From Fenollaria sporofastidiosus (GTDB lineage Bacteria; Bacillota; Clostridia; Tissierellales; Peptoniphilaceae): a DNA stretch of 64,000 bases. Positions 25,632 to 34,688 of the stretch are shown here, piece after piece. A model generated the notes under the pieces. That model worked only from the letters and a program-made list of their open reading frames with translations, was not told the origin of the DNA and did no database searches. The stretch covers positions 1,116,001 through 1,180,000 of the forward strand of contig NZ_OW968186.1 in the NCBI RefSeq assembly GCF_943169635.2, given 5' to 3'. Both the position numbers and the translations under genes were made by a program. The stretch's first letter is position 1, and every line of letters starts with the position of its first letter.

Positions 25632-28007
25632 ATGAAGACTAAAAATAACAGAACAAATAAAAGAAAAAGAAGTAAAGTAAATAAAAAGGTAGACAAGAAT
25701 GAATCTTTATTGATATCAGGTCTTACAATACTTTTTGCGTCTATATTTTTGCTAATTTTTGCGAATAGCGACGCAACAGGTGTTTTTGGCAGATGGATAA
25801 AGAGTGGTCTTATCTACCTTTTTTCTATGGGATTTAATATATTTTTATTCTACTTATTAGCTATAGCCTTGGTATTATTGGTGCCAAAGTCTAGGCATTA
25901 TGCAAGAAAACTTATTATATCACTTAGTATAATCTTTCTAAGTCTTTTAGTAGTCTTTGATTCGTCTACTGTACTTATGAGTTCTTTCTCATCACATGTT
26001 TCACAAGCAATCGAACTATCAACAGATTTAAACTCTGGAGGACTTATTGGCGGCGCTTTTGGATACTTATTCTACAGATTATTTGGTGCAGTAGGTACTA
26101 TCATAGTTTTAGTTATTATAAATATTATTAACATCTACTCGTTAACAAGCATTAAAAAGTCTGATATAGCACAAAAGACTGACAATACTATGAATAAAAT
26201 TCAAGATGGTATTGAAAGCAGCGTTGAAAAGATAAAGCTTAAGAGACAAGAGATGAAGAATAAAAAGGTTTTATCATCTGATGATATTTTTAGTGACGAG
26301 GAAAATACATCTGTTGGTGAAGAAGCTAATAAAAAAGCAGATAAGGACATTAACGAAGAAGACTTTAGTGACGACTTTGTAGACATTAAAATCAATGACT
26401 CTGCAAATCAGGAAGATATAAAATTAGATCAAGAGCAAAATAAGAAAGAGGCCTTAAAAGAAGAGACAAAAGAGACAAAAGCAAGTAAAACTACTAAGAA
26501 AGAAACTGAAAAAACTGATGAAAGTGAAGATATCGATATAAGTAAAGAGATTCATAATGAAGACATCATTCACTATGAATTTCCATCTTTAAACTTGCTT
26601 AAAGAAGCTCAAGCTAGCAACAATAGCACAAAGGGCAGAGAGATTAAAGACAACATCAAGATCATACAAGACACACTTAATAACTTCGGCGTCGATGCAA
26701 AAGTTATCGGAGTTAATAGTGGACCAACTATCACTTCATATGAGATAAGTCTTGCTGCTGGAGTCAAGGTAAGTAAGATATTAAGTCTTTCTGATAACTT
26801 GGCGCTTGCTCTTGCGACAACTGATATAAGAATACTTGCGCCTATACCAGGCAAGAGTGCGGTTGGTATTGAAGTTCCTAATAAGAACAAGGATACCCTA
26901 CTATTAAAAGAAATTTTGGATACTGATGAATTTAGAAATCTAAAATCAAAATTGCCACTTGCTCTTGGCAAGGATGTAACAGGCAATACCATCATTAGCT
27001 CAATTGCAAGTATGCCTCACTTACTTATAGCAGGTGCTACAGGCTCTGGTAAGAGTGTGTGTATTAATACCATAATCATGAGTATACTTTACAAGGCGAG
27101 ACCTGACGAAGTAAAACTAATCATGATAGACCCTAAGGTTGTGGAGCTAAATGTTTACAACAACATTCCTCATCTATTGATACCGGTAGTAACAAACGCT
27201 AAAAAGGCACAGTTCTCACTTAACTGGGCGGTTCAAGAGATGGAGAAGAGGTATCAATTATTTGCAAAGAACAATGTAAAAGATATGCAAAGTTACAACG
27301 AGCTTGAGACTATCACTGAGAAGATGCCTCAAATCGTTATAATCATAGACGAGCTTGCAGACTTAATGATGGTTGCTGCAACAGAGGTAGAAGACGCTAT
27401 ATGCAGGCTTGCTCAGATGGCGAGAGCTGCAGGTATGCACTTAATAGTTGCAACACAAAGACCGTCGGTTGATGTCATTACAGGAACTATAAAGGCGAAC
27501 ATTCCTTCGAGAATTTCCTTCCAAGTTTCTTCACAAATAGACTCTAGAACTATACTTGATATGAGTGGAGCTGAAAAGCTTCTAGGCAAGGGCGATATGC
27601 TTTACTACCCATCGAACCTTTCAAAGCCGATTAGAGTTCAAGGCGCCTTTGTAAGCGATAAGGAAGTTAAGAGTGTTTGTGACTTTATTAGGAACCAAGG
27701 TGAAGCAAATTATAATCAAGATGCAGTTGAGTCAATCACAACAAATAACACTAGTCAAACTATGCAAGACGATAAAGATGAATTATACGAAGAAGCAGTT
27801 AAACTTGTGGTGATGGATGGACAAGCATCTATATCATATTTACAAAGAAAGCTTAAGATAGGCTACTCTCGTGCTGCAAGAATTGTCGATCAGATGGAAG
27901 AGATGGGCGTTGTAAGCGGTTACGATGGATCTAAGCCTAGAAAAGTATTGATTGAAAAAGAAGATATTGAGAATTTAAACGGTGAAAGCGGTGAAACACT
28001 TGAATAA
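25632..28007 (+). CDS. ftsK: DNA translocase FtsK/SpoIIIE
   Basis: Septal DNA pump that clears chromosomes during division. Four N-terminal transmembrane helices (about 25-175) anchor it. A Lys/Glu/Asp-rich linker (about 185-310) follows, then the motor with Walker A ATGSGKSVC (about 467-476), Walker B IVIIIDELADLM (about 565), ATQRPSVDVITG and the arginine-finger region. The C-terminal winged-helix gamma domain (QASISYLQRKLKIGYSRAARIVDQME) reads chromosome polarity motifs. Length 791 is typical. The 3' end overlaps rimO. Confidence 0.96.
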   Translation: MKTKNNRTNKRKRSKVNKKVDKNESLLISGLTILFASIFLLIFANSDATGVFGRWIKSGLIYLFSMGFNIFLFYLLAIALVLLVPKSRHYARKLIISLSIIFLSLLVVFDSSTVLMSSFSSHVSQAIELSTDLNSGGLIGGAFGYLFYRLFGAVGTIIVLVIINIINIYSLTSIKKSDIAQKTDNTMNKIQDGIESSVEKIKLKRQEMKNKKVLSSDDIFSDEENTSVGEEANKKADKDINEEDFSDDFVDIKINDSANQEDIKLDQEQNKKEALKEETKETKASKTTKKETEKTDESEDIDISKEIHNEDIIHYEFPSLNLLKEAQASNNSTKGREIKDNIKIIQDTLNNFGVDAKVIGVNSGPTITSYEISLAAGVKVSKILSLSDNLALALATTDIRILAPIPGKSAVGIEVPNKNKDTLLLKEILDTDEFRNLKSKLPLALGKDVTGNTIISSIASMPHLLIAGATGSGKSVCINTIIMSILYKARPDEVKLIMIDPKVVELNVYNNIPHLLIPVVTNAKKAQFSLNWAVQEMEKRYQLFAKNNVKDMQSYNELETITEKMPQIVIIIDELADLMMVAATEVEDAICRLAQMARAAGMHLIVATQRPSVDVITGTIKANIPSRISFQVSSQIDSRTILDMSGAEKLLGKGDMLYYPSNLSKPIRVQGAFVSDKEVKSVCDFIRNQGEANYNQDAVESITTNNTSQTMQDDKDELYEEAVKLVVMDGQASISYLQRKLKIGYSRAARIVDQMEEMGVVSGYDGSKPRKVLIEKEDIENLNGESGETLE

Positions 28008-29319
28008 AGTATTTATACTTACTATGGGCTGCTCAAAAAATGATGTAGACTCAGAAACTATGGCATATAAGCTAAAGAATGATGACTATACAATTATAAA
28101 CAATCCAAGCGAGGCTGATTATATAATTATCAACACTTGCTCGTTCATAAATGCAGCAAAGGAAGAGTCTATAGACGCAATATTTGATATGATTAATCAA
28201 AAGAAGGCAGGTGCTAAAATTATAGTTAGCGGCTGCCTTGCTCAAAGGTATTCAAAAGAACTCAAGGAAGAGATACCAGAGATAGATATCATAGTTGGTA
28301 CGGGTATGTTCCAAAATATTGCGAGCATAATTAAAGAGTATGAAGATAATAACAAAGACGATGTTTATGTTGACAATATAAATGCAGATATTGAATATAT
28401 AGAAAAGGATGCTGCGGACATTACAGAGTATGTAAAGATTGCTGAAGGCTGTAACAACCTATGCACTTATTGCATAATACCAAAGCTTAGAGGCAGACTA
28501 AGGTCGAGACCAATCGATGATATAGTTAATGAAATTAATCATCTATACAAGCTTGGCACTAAAGAAGTAATACTTATAGCACAAAACACAACAGACTATG
28601 GCACAGATATATACTCAAGACCGTCACTTGATATGCTATTGAAGGCGATACTTGACAGGACGAAGATGCCGTGGATAAGAATTATGTATTTATATCCAGA
28701 CAATATTACTGATGAGCTAATTGGAACATTTAATTCATCAGATAGAATACTTAAGTACATGGATATACCTCTTCAACATGCATCAGACCACGTACTTAAG
28801 ATGATGAACAGGCATATTAACAAAGAAGAGACACACGCTTTAATAAGTAAACTTAGAACAAAGATAGACGACTTAGTACTAAGAACAACCTTCATAGTCG
28901 GCTTCCCAGGAGAGAGCGAAGAAGACTTTAAAGAGCTATTAAACTTTATAAAAGAAGAAAAGTTTGATAAGCTTGGCGTCTTTGAATATAGCGACGAAGA
29001 AGGTACAAGGAGCTACTCCTTTAATGAAAAGCTTGATGAGGATACAAAGAGGCGCAGAAGAGAAGAGATTATGGATGCGCAAATGGACATCTCAAGAGCA
29101 AGTTTAGAAAAGAGAGTAGGAACAGTTATGAAGTGTTTAATCGAAGATGGGGCCGATGGCGAGTATACAGCCAGAAGCTTTATGGACGCTCCTGATGTTG
29201 ATGGACTAGTTTACATAAGCACAGATAAAGATTTAGAACTTGGAAGCTTTTTTGATATTAAGATCACAGAAGCACTCGAGTATGATTTAAGAGGTGAAAT
29301 TTATGAACCTAGCAAATAA
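27982..29319 (+). CDS. rimO: Ribosomal protein S12 methylthiotransferase RimO
   Basis: Radical-SAM enzyme that methylthiolates an Asp of ribosomal protein S12. The N-terminal UPF0004 domain has FILTMGCSKNDVDSE with conserved Cys. The radical-SAM motif is EGCNNLCTYCIIPKLRG (CxxxCxxC), and a C-terminal TRAM domain ends the protein. It resembles RimO rather than MiaB by the GCSKN and IPKLRG forms. Start is uncertain: GTG 27982, GTG 27991 and TTG 28000 are in frame, and TTG 28000 with ggtga at 27990-27994 fits family N-termini best. Overlaps the ftsK end in all cases. Confidence 0.93.
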   Translation: MKAVKHLNKVFILTMGCSKNDVDSETMAYKLKNDDYTIINNPSEADYIIINTCSFINAAKEESIDAIFDMINQKKAGAKIIVSGCLAQRYSKELKEEIPEIDIIVGTGMFQNIASIIKEYEDNNKDDVYVDNINADIEYIEKDAADITEYVKIAEGCNNLCTYCIIPKLRGRLRSRPIDDIVNEINHLYKLGTKEVILIAQNTTDYGTDIYSRPSLDMLLKAILDRTKMPWIRIMYLYPDNITDELIGTFNSSDRILKYMDIPLQHASDHVLKMMNRHINKEETHALISKLRTKIDDLVLRTTFIVGFPGESEEDFKELLNFIKEEKFDKLGVFEYSDEEGTRSYSFNEKLDEDTKRRRREEIMDAQMDISRASLEKRVGTVMKCLIEDGADGEYTARSFMDAPDVDGLVYISTDKDLELGSFFDIKITEALEYDLRGEIYEPSK

Positions 29320-29842
29320 AATTACAATGTTTAGAATATTTTTGCTGCCAATTTTTGTATTAAGCTGTTATTTTGATCAAAGTGGTATATCTAGCCTATT
29401 AATATTTTTACTTGGATCATTTAGCGACTTTCTAGATGGCTACGTTGCCAGAAAGTACAATATGATTACAGACTTTGGTAAATTCATAGACCCTATAGCA
29501 GATAAGATACTTGTACTAAGTGCCTTTATTATGTTTATAGAAAGGGGCTTTGTTGAGCCATGGGTAGTCATAGTAGTTTTATTTAGAGAGCTACTTATCT
29601 CTGGCTTTAGAATGCTTGCAGCGAAGAAAAATATATCCATAGCTGCAGACATCTTTGGCAAGCTAAAGACAACAACACAGTTCTTCTGTGTAATATTTTT
29701 CTTTTTAACAATTATTTTGATAAGTGGAAAGATGTTTATAATTGGCAAGGTTCTACTATATATTTCTGTAGTTTTAACTGTTTTATCAATGATAAACTAT
29801 TTATATAAGAACAGGGAAGTATTACATGGAACAATGCTGTAA
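29303..29842 (+). CDS. pgsA: CDP-diacylglycerol-glycerol-3-phosphate 3-phosphatidyltransferase
   Basis: Makes phosphatidylglycerophosphate, the committed step to phosphatidylglycerol. The CDP-alcohol phosphotransferase signature DxxDGxxARxxxxxTxxGxxxDPxxD is visible as SDFLDGYVARKYN, then TDFGKFIDPIADK. Four or more hydrophobic helices. ATG 29303 is chosen, with gaggtg 6 nt upstream; an in-frame GTG at 29294 lies inside that ribosome site. Overlaps rimO by 17 nt and the next gene by 17 nt. Length 179. Confidence 0.95.
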   Translation: MNLANKITMFRIFLLPIFVLSCYFDQSGISSLLIFLLGSFSDFLDGYVARKYNMITDFGKFIDPIADKILVLSAFIMFIERGFVEPWVVIVVLFRELLISGFRMLAAKKNISIAADIFGKLKTTTQFFCVIFFFLTIILISGKMFIIGKVLLYISVVLTVLSMINYLYKNREVLHGTML

Positions 29843-30293
29843 GATTATTGAAATCTTAAAAGAAAAGCAAATGACAATCTCGGGTGCTGAGTCCATAACA
29901 GGTGGTCTTATATCATGCGAACTTGTTAAGGTATCAGGCGCATCCGATGTCTTTCGCGGCACGCTTGTATCGTATCAATCATGCGTAAAGGTAGATACAC
30001 TTAAAGTACCAGTGGATCTTATTGATAAGTACACACCGGTATCTATGCCCGTACTATCTAGTATGCTTGATGGAGCAAACGAGCTATTTAATACTGATTT
30101 TGTATATGCAATAACAGGTAGCGCAGGACCGACTTCATACGATGGTATACCTGTTGGACTTGTTTACTATGGTGTGAAGTATAAATCACATCAATATTTA
30201 CATAAAAAGGTATATACAGGCACAAGATGTGATATAATAAAAGAAGCGAAGAATAATTTAATCGACTTAATATTAGAAATAATAAGTAAATAA
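29826..30293 (+). CDS. pncC: CinA C-terminal-type nicotinamide-nucleotide amidase (PncC-like)
   Basis: A 155-residue stand-alone CinA C-terminal domain, which in relatives deamidates NMN to nicotinate mononucleotide for NAD recycling. The family blocks are AESITGGLIS, RGTLVSYQSCVKVD-like segment, ITGSAGP and GIPVGLVYYG. The usual AESCTGG has Ile instead of Cys here. The N-terminal COG1058 domain of full CinA is missing. Placement directly before recA echoes the common cinA-recA order. Starts inside pgsA. Confidence 0.85.
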   Translation: MEQCCKIIEILKEKQMTISGAESITGGLISCELVKVSGASDVFRGTLVSYQSCVKVDTLKVPVDLIDKYTPVSMPVLSSMLDGANELFNTDFVYAITGSAGPTSYDGIPVGLVYYGVKYKSHQYLHKKVYTGTRCDIIKEAKNNLIDLILEIISK

Positions 30294-30306
30294 TAGAGGT
30301 GAAGAA

Positions 30307-31368
30307 ATGGACAAGAACGAAAAAGAAAAAGCTCTTGAGGATGCTTTAAAGAAGATTGAAAAAGATTTTGGCAAAGGTTCAATAATGAGACTTGGCGATC
30401 ACGCTAAGCTAAATATTGAAAGCATACCAACTGGTTGCTTATCACTAGATATGGCTTTAGGTATAGGTGGTATTCCAAAGGGAAGAATCATCGAAATTTA
30501 TGGACCTGAATCAAGTGGTAAGACTACTCTTACATTGCATATCATTGCTGAGTGTCAAAAAAGAGGCGGCACAGCTGCTTTTATCGACGCAGAGCACGCT
30601 TTGGATCCTCAATATGCTAGGAACTTAGGTGTAGATATCGATAAGCTTATAGTATCTCAACCAGACAATGGTGAGCAAGGTCTTGATATAGCAGAGGCAC
30701 TTGTAAGAAGTGGCGCTGTTGATTTAGTTGTTGTTGACTCTGTTGCTGCACTAGTACCAAAGACTGAGATCGAAGGAGCTATGGGAGACGCAACTATAGG
30801 TTTGCAAGCAAGACTTATGTCACAAGCAATGAGAAAGCTTTCAGGAGTTATATCTAAGACAAAGTCAACAGTTGTTTTCATAAACCAATTAAGAGAAAAG
30901 ATTGGTATCATGTTTGGTAGTCCAGAAACAACAACAGGTGGTAAGGCATTGAAGTTCTACTCATCAGTAAGACTTGATATAAGAAAGTTTGATGTAATAA
31001 AACAAAAAGAGGAGACAGCAGTTGGCAAGAAGGAAGACGTCATTATAGGTAACAGAGTTCGTGTTAAAGTTGTTAAGAACAAAGTTGCACCCCCATTCAA
31101 AGTTGTTGAATTTGATATCATGTATGGAACTGGTATCTCAAAAGAAGGAGATATCCTAGACGTTGCAGTTGATAGAGGCATAATCGAAAAGGCTGGCGCG
31201 TGGTTCTCATACAATGGCGAAAAACTTGGCCAAGGTAGAGAGAATGTTAAACAATTATTTAAAGATAAACCTGAACTAATGGAAGAGGTTGAATTAAAAG
31301 TTAGAGAAGCAAGCAAAAGTGAAGACGAAGCTATAGAATTAGAAGCGTCACAAGAGACAGAAGAATAA
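30307..31368 (+). CDS. recA: Recombinase RecA
   Basis: Strand-exchange ATPase of homologous recombination and SOS control. Walker A GPESSGKTT (66-74), Walker B VDLVVVDSVAAL, and loop L2 with NQLREKIGIMFGSPETTTGG are all intact. Acidic C-terminal tail (KSEDEAIELEASQETEE). Length 353 is normal. Ribosome site agaggtgaag. No LexA-type operator or promoter could be placed before it because it sits 13 nt after the upstream gene. It is followed after 10 nt by the Mre11-like nuclease gene. Confidence 0.98.
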   Translation: MDKNEKEKALEDALKKIEKDFGKGSIMRLGDHAKLNIESIPTGCLSLDMALGIGGIPKGRIIEIYGPESSGKTTLTLHIIAECQKRGGTAAFIDAEHALDPQYARNLGVDIDKLIVSQPDNGEQGLDIAEALVRSGAVDLVVVDSVAALVPKTEIEGAMGDATIGLQARLMSQAMRKLSGVISKTKSTVVFINQLREKIGIMFGSPETTTGGKALKFYSSVRLDIRKFDVIKQKEETAVGKKEDVIIGNRVRVKVVKNKVAPPFKVVEFDIMYGTGISKEGDILDVAVDRGIIEKAGAWFSYNGEKLGQGRENVKQLFKDKPELMEEVELKVREASKSEDEAIELEASQETEE

Positions 31369-31378
31369 AGTTGATATA

Positions 31379-32380
31379 ATGAAATTTGTATTTTTAACAG
31401 ATACACATATTAAAGAAAAAAATCCTATCAATAGACTAGATAATTATTTTGAAACGGTAATTAATAAGATTGACGAAGTCGCACACTTTGCTGTTGACAA
31501 TAAAGTTGATTTTATAGTTCACGGTGGAGATCTTTTTGATACTCCAACCGTTTCAACTATTTGTCTTGTCAAATTTAATAGGATTCTTTTTTATTTAAAA
31601 GAGAATAATATAAATTTCTACGTAGTTAGTGGCAATCACGACATCTACGGACGCAACCCTGATACGCTTCCGAGAACACATCTAGGACTGCTTGAATCAT
31701 TTGAAGCGGTAGAGATGCTTGATAGGTATAATACAGTTGAGGAAAGATGCAGTAACGGTAGGACAATCAAGATAGTGGGCACGCCATATATATACAAGAT
31801 GGATGGAGAGGATAAGAAGGCATACCTATTAAATGACTATGAGAAAGATGATAATGAGTTTTTGATAAACGTTGTTCATGGTATGCTCTTAGAAAAACCA
31901 TTTATTAAAGAGATAGAGCACACTGTTGTGACTGATATACTTGATACTAAGGCTGACCTTACCTTATCAGGCCACTACCATACAGGCTTTGGTGTGATTA
32001 AGCTTAATGGAAAGACGTTTTTAAATCCAGGTTCACTTACAAGGTGCTCAAATACGACTGAAGAGTATAAGAGGATGCCTCAATATGCACTAATCGAAAT
32101 AAATGAAGACTTTAAATTAGATATTAAGCTCATCGATGTGAAGTGTGCAAAGCCGGGATTTGAAGTTTTAGATAGAGAGTACATCGAAAAGCATAAGAAC
32201 GACAAGCTTGAAGTTCTTAACTTCGAAAATACCATCAGAGAGGCTGCAAACTTCGACAAGTACGACTACTATAGCGTCTTAGAAGAGATAATTAAGTCTG
32301 ATAATGTTGAAAAGGCTGTTATAGATGAGGCGAAGAAGCGTTTAGAGAGAGCGGAGGAAGATATACATGGTCAAGATTAA
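31379..32380 (+). CDS. Mre11/SbcD-like metallophosphoesterase (DNA repair nuclease)
   Basis: Calcineurin-like two-metal phosphoesterase of 333 residues. The metal motifs are in the Mre11/SbcD order: DTHI (from residue 7), GGDLFD, GNHDIYG, VVHGM and GHYHTG. The end (about 245-333) is helical and charged, suitable for contacting the ATPase encoded next. It overlaps that ATPase gene by 14 nt. In family terms it is the nuclease partner of an SbcC/Rad50-type ATPase that processes DNA ends. It is shorter than SbcD (about 380-400) and resembles phage-type relatives. The site before the ATG is weak, so its translation may depend on recA. Confidence 0.88.
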   Translation: MKFVFLTDTHIKEKNPINRLDNYFETVINKIDEVAHFAVDNKVDFIVHGGDLFDTPTVSTICLVKFNRILFYLKENNINFYVVSGNHDIYGRNPDTLPRTHLGLLESFEAVEMLDRYNTVEERCSNGRTIKIVGTPYIYKMDGEDKKAYLLNDYEKDDNEFLINVVHGMLLEKPFIKEIEHTVVTDILDTKADLTLSGHYHTGFGVIKLNGKTFLNPGSLTRCSNTTEEYKRMPQYALIEINEDFKLDIKLIDVKCAKPGFEVLDREYIEKHKNDKLEVLNFENTIREAANFDKYDYYSVLEEIIKSDNVEKAVIDEAKKRLERAEEDIHGQD

Positions 32381-33530
32381 AAAATTAGATCTAATAAATT
32401 TTCAATCGCATAAGTTTACTTCACTCGAATTAGCTGATGGTCTTAATGTCATAGTAGGTCCATCTGACAACGGTAAGACATCAATACTAAGAGCTATACG
32501 CTGGGTACTGTTTAACGAGCCACAGGGTATGAGTATGCTCAGAAACAATGAGGACTTCGTATCGGTAAGAATCTACTTCAATAACGACTACTCAGTGGAG
32601 AGAAAGCGCTCGAAGAAGGAGAATTTATACATCATCTACAATGAAAAGACTGGTGAAGTACAAGAGTTTAACAGCTTAAGAACTGGACTTCCACCGGAGG
32701 TCTTACACGTGATGAAGATAAAGAAAGTTACACTTGACAAGGCTAATGACATAAACTTCAATATACAGTTTCAGCACGATGGACCTTTTATGTTTAGCTT
32801 CACTGCAACACAAAAGTCAGCCCTCATAGGTAAGATGTATAAGCTTGATGTTGTTGACAAGGCAATCGACGATACTAACAAGGATATAAAGTCGCAAAAG
32901 TCAGATATTAAGAGAATCAACGAAGAGATAAAAGATCTTGATGAAAAGATACTCGTATACGCTAACATTGAAAAGGAAGAGAAACTTCTTAAAGACAGAG
33001 AGCAAATTACGAGAAGAGTAGAAGAGTCAGTAGAAAAACTAAACTTTGTAAACAAGATAAAAGAGAGCTTAGAAGAGAATACACAAAACAGAGACTACTT
33101 GCTTAATAAGATAAAAGATTTTGATAAGCTTCTAAGTAACGAGGCATTGATAGCTAAAATTACAAAAGCATATAAACTATTTGGTGAGTACAAGGTATAC
33201 AAGCAAAGACTAGACAAAGTAAAGCTTGATATAGACAAGACAGAAGCAATATATACAAAGAGCAAGACTCTTACAGATAAGCTTGATATAGACAAGACAA
33301 TTGTTAAGAACATAGATACATTCACAAAGCTAAGCGAGTTAAGAAAGCGCTTATTAGATGTAAACGCATCCATTGACAAGGGTAGATACTTTATCAAGGA
33401 TAATGATGATAAGCTAAGTAGCGACCTAAAAGAGTATACAGAGCTTCTTCTTAAGCTAAAGAAGTGCCCTTATTGTAACTCAGATGTTGATAGAGAGCAC
33501 ATCGACATGATTGTTAAAGAATATTTATAA
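32367..33530 (+). CDS. Rad50/SbcC-like ATPase, N-terminal half ending at the zinc hook
   Basis: A 387-residue protein corresponding to the front half of an SMC-type repair ATPase. The head has LINFQSHKFTSLELADGLN, Walker A GPSDNGKTS (32-40) and a Q-loop-like FQHDGPF. From about residue 150 it is almost entirely charged coiled coil. It ends LKKCPYC (Cys367, Cys370) plus 17 residues, which is the CxxC zinc hook that normally sits mid-chain in Rad50. No Walker B or signature motif is present, so it cannot be a complete ATPase. Those motifs are encoded at 33771-34427. It has its own ribosome site (ggagga) and stop. Confidence 0.88.
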   Translation: MVKIKKLDLINFQSHKFTSLELADGLNVIVGPSDNGKTSILRAIRWVLFNEPQGMSMLRNNEDFVSVRIYFNNDYSVERKRSKKENLYIIYNEKTGEVQEFNSLRTGLPPEVLHVMKIKKVTLDKANDINFNIQFQHDGPFMFSFTATQKSALIGKMYKLDVVDKAIDDTNKDIKSQKSDIKRINEEIKDLDEKILVYANIEKEEKLLKDREQITRRVEESVEKLNFVNKIKESLEENTQNRDYLLNKIKDFDKLLSNEALIAKITKAYKLFGEYKVYKQRLDKVKLDIDKTEAIYTKSKTLTDKLDIDKTIVKNIDTFTKLSELRKRLLDVNASIDKGRYFIKDNDDKLSSDLKEYTELLLKLKKCPYCNSDVDREHIDMIVKEYL

Positions 33531-33541
33531 TAGGTGATAAT

Positions 33542-33778
33542 ATGGATTATATAACAAGATTAGAAGCATTGAAAGATAGCTTGGATAAGGCGAAACTAAA
33601 TAAGGTTAAGTATGAGGAAAGGTTAAATATCTTACTTAAAGATAGAGAGAAAATCATTGAAGAGATTAAAAAGCTCGGCATAGAACCAGACAATATTGAC
33701 AATGAGATTAAAAACTTGGAAAGCAAAATAGCTTCAGACATAGCAAAGGCTGAAGACCTTATAAGAGACAATGAATAA
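33542..33778 (+). CDS. Small coiled-coil protein between the two Rad50-like halves
   Basis: A 78-residue protein, wholly helical and charged in appearance, with heptad-like Leu/Ile spacing (LEALKDSLDKAKLNKVKYEE). It has a clear ribosome site (aggtgat at 33532-33538) and ATG. It overlaps the following gene by 8 nt. Its position corresponds to the returning coiled-coil arm of Rad50, so it may contribute a piece of that arm or bridge the two halves. It could equally be an independent partner. No family recognised. Confidence 0.7.
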   Translation: MDYITRLEALKDSLDKAKLNKVKYEERLNILLKDREKIIEEIKKLGIEPDNIDNEIKNLESKIASDIAKAEDLIRDNE

Positions 33779-34427
33779 TTATACTTTAGAGATTGAAAGA
33801 ATCAAAAAATTTAATAAGTCTTTAGAGAATAAAATTTTGCAGGATAAAACGAAGAGACAGATGCTACTTGAGAAGAAAGCTTCACTTGCGAAAGAAGCAG
33901 AAAACTTAGATGAGAAGAACATGATCTTTGAGAAGACAAAACTCTTACTTGAAAAGACGAGCGACTATGCAAGAAAGCAAGCGATAAAGGGCATTGAGAA
34001 TATGGTTACAGGCGCCTTAAGAGAGATATTCTCCTCGCAAAGCAAGTTCATCATAGAAGAAAAGACAGTAGCTGGTAAGGTCGCTGTTGACTTTTACCTT
34101 GAAGATGAGGTCGATGGCGAGAAAGTGCTTACAGATCCACAAGAGCAAAGAGGCGGCGGCTATGTCGATATTATATCACTTGCACTGCGTTTTGCAATGA
34201 TTGAAGTTTTCAATCCTAAGATCGAAGGACCAATATTATTAGATGAGCCAGCAAAGTTTGTCTCAGAAGACTACATCTACAACGTTGCAGAGTTTTTATC
34301 AAAGGTAAGCGAAAGCTTTAAAAGGCAGATAATCATGGTAACACACTCAAAGTACTTATCGAACATAGGAGAGAAGACTTTTGAAGTCATCAAAAGAGAC
34401 AATGTATCAGAAGTAGTAGAGAAGTAG
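33771..34427 (+). CDS. Rad50/SbcC-like ATPase, C-terminal half (signature and Walker B)
   Basis: A 218-residue protein opening with about 75 residues of coiled coil, then the closing half of an SMC-type head. QRGGGYVDIISLALRFA occupies the ABC-signature position (in place of LSGGE), GPILLDEPAKFVSE is Walker B/D-loop, and IIMVTHSKYL is the H-switch. No Walker A is present. It must pair with the Walker A half at 32367-33530. The ATG lies in the overlap with the coiled-coil gene. The RGGG form is one I associate with phage-type and clostridial Rad50-like ATPases (from memory). Confidence 0.87.
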   Translation: MNNYTLEIERIKKFNKSLENKILQDKTKRQMLLEKKASLAKEAENLDEKNMIFEKTKLLLEKTSDYARKQAIKGIENMVTGALREIFSSQSKFIIEEKTVAGKVAVDFYLEDEVDGEKVLTDPQEQRGGGYVDIISLALRFAMIEVFNPKIEGPILLDEPAKFVSEDYIYNVAEFLSKVSESFKRQIIMVTHSKYLSNIGEKTFEVIKRDNVSEVVEK

Positions 34428-34446
34428 TAGAGAAGTAGGTGAGCTT

Positions 34447-34632
34447 ATGTTTAAGTTTATATTTGGTGTAATAAAGCTTATCTTGATACTGCCGTTCTTA
34501 CCGATAATTTTCATTGCATCATTATTTCAAGATAAGAGTCAAAAGAAGCCAAAGAAAATAAAGCAAAATAAAAAAGATGATCTTGCTTGGATAGATAGAC
34601 TTGAAGAGCTAGATGCCATCATCGAAGATTAA
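34447..34632 (+). CDS. Small membrane protein at the end of the recA-Rad50 run
   Basis: A 61-residue protein, not recognised. Residues 1-28 form one hydrophobic helix (IKLILILPFLPIIFIASLF). A Lys-rich stretch and an acidic amphipathic end (WIDRLEELDAIIED) follow. The site taggtgagc precedes the ATG 19 nt after the ATPase stop, and a terminator follows 18 nt after its stop, so it is the last gene of the run. Role unknown. Confidence 0.65.
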   Translation: MFKFIFGVIKLILILPFLPIIFIASLFQDKSQKKPKKIKQNKKDDLAWIDRLEELDAIIED

Positions 34633-34649
34633 TTTAATATTGAACAAAA

Positions 34650-34680
34650 GAAAGGCTATGATTATTCATAGCCTTTTATA
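34650..34680. terminator. Bidirectional intrinsic terminator between convergent genes
   Basis: A perfect 10-bp stem (aaaggctatg / catagccttt) with loop attatt. The plus strand continues with a short T/A run. On the minus strand the stem is followed by tcttttgttc, so it can serve the phosphoglucomutase gene read-through as well. Confidence 0.78.
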
Positions 34681-34688
34681 TTGCAAAA

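Noticed and set aside
31358..31380. TGATATAAT just before the nuclease gene as a promoter
   Set aside because: It overlaps the ATG itself and has no -35 at suitable spacing; a message starting there would lack the start codon.
32367..34427. Frameshifted or pseudogenised single SbcC/Rad50 gene
   Set aside because: Two clean stops are followed by new ATGs with a ribosome site or a translational overlap, and the motifs are intact on each side. The hook falls exactly at the first boundary, so a natural split is more likely than decay.
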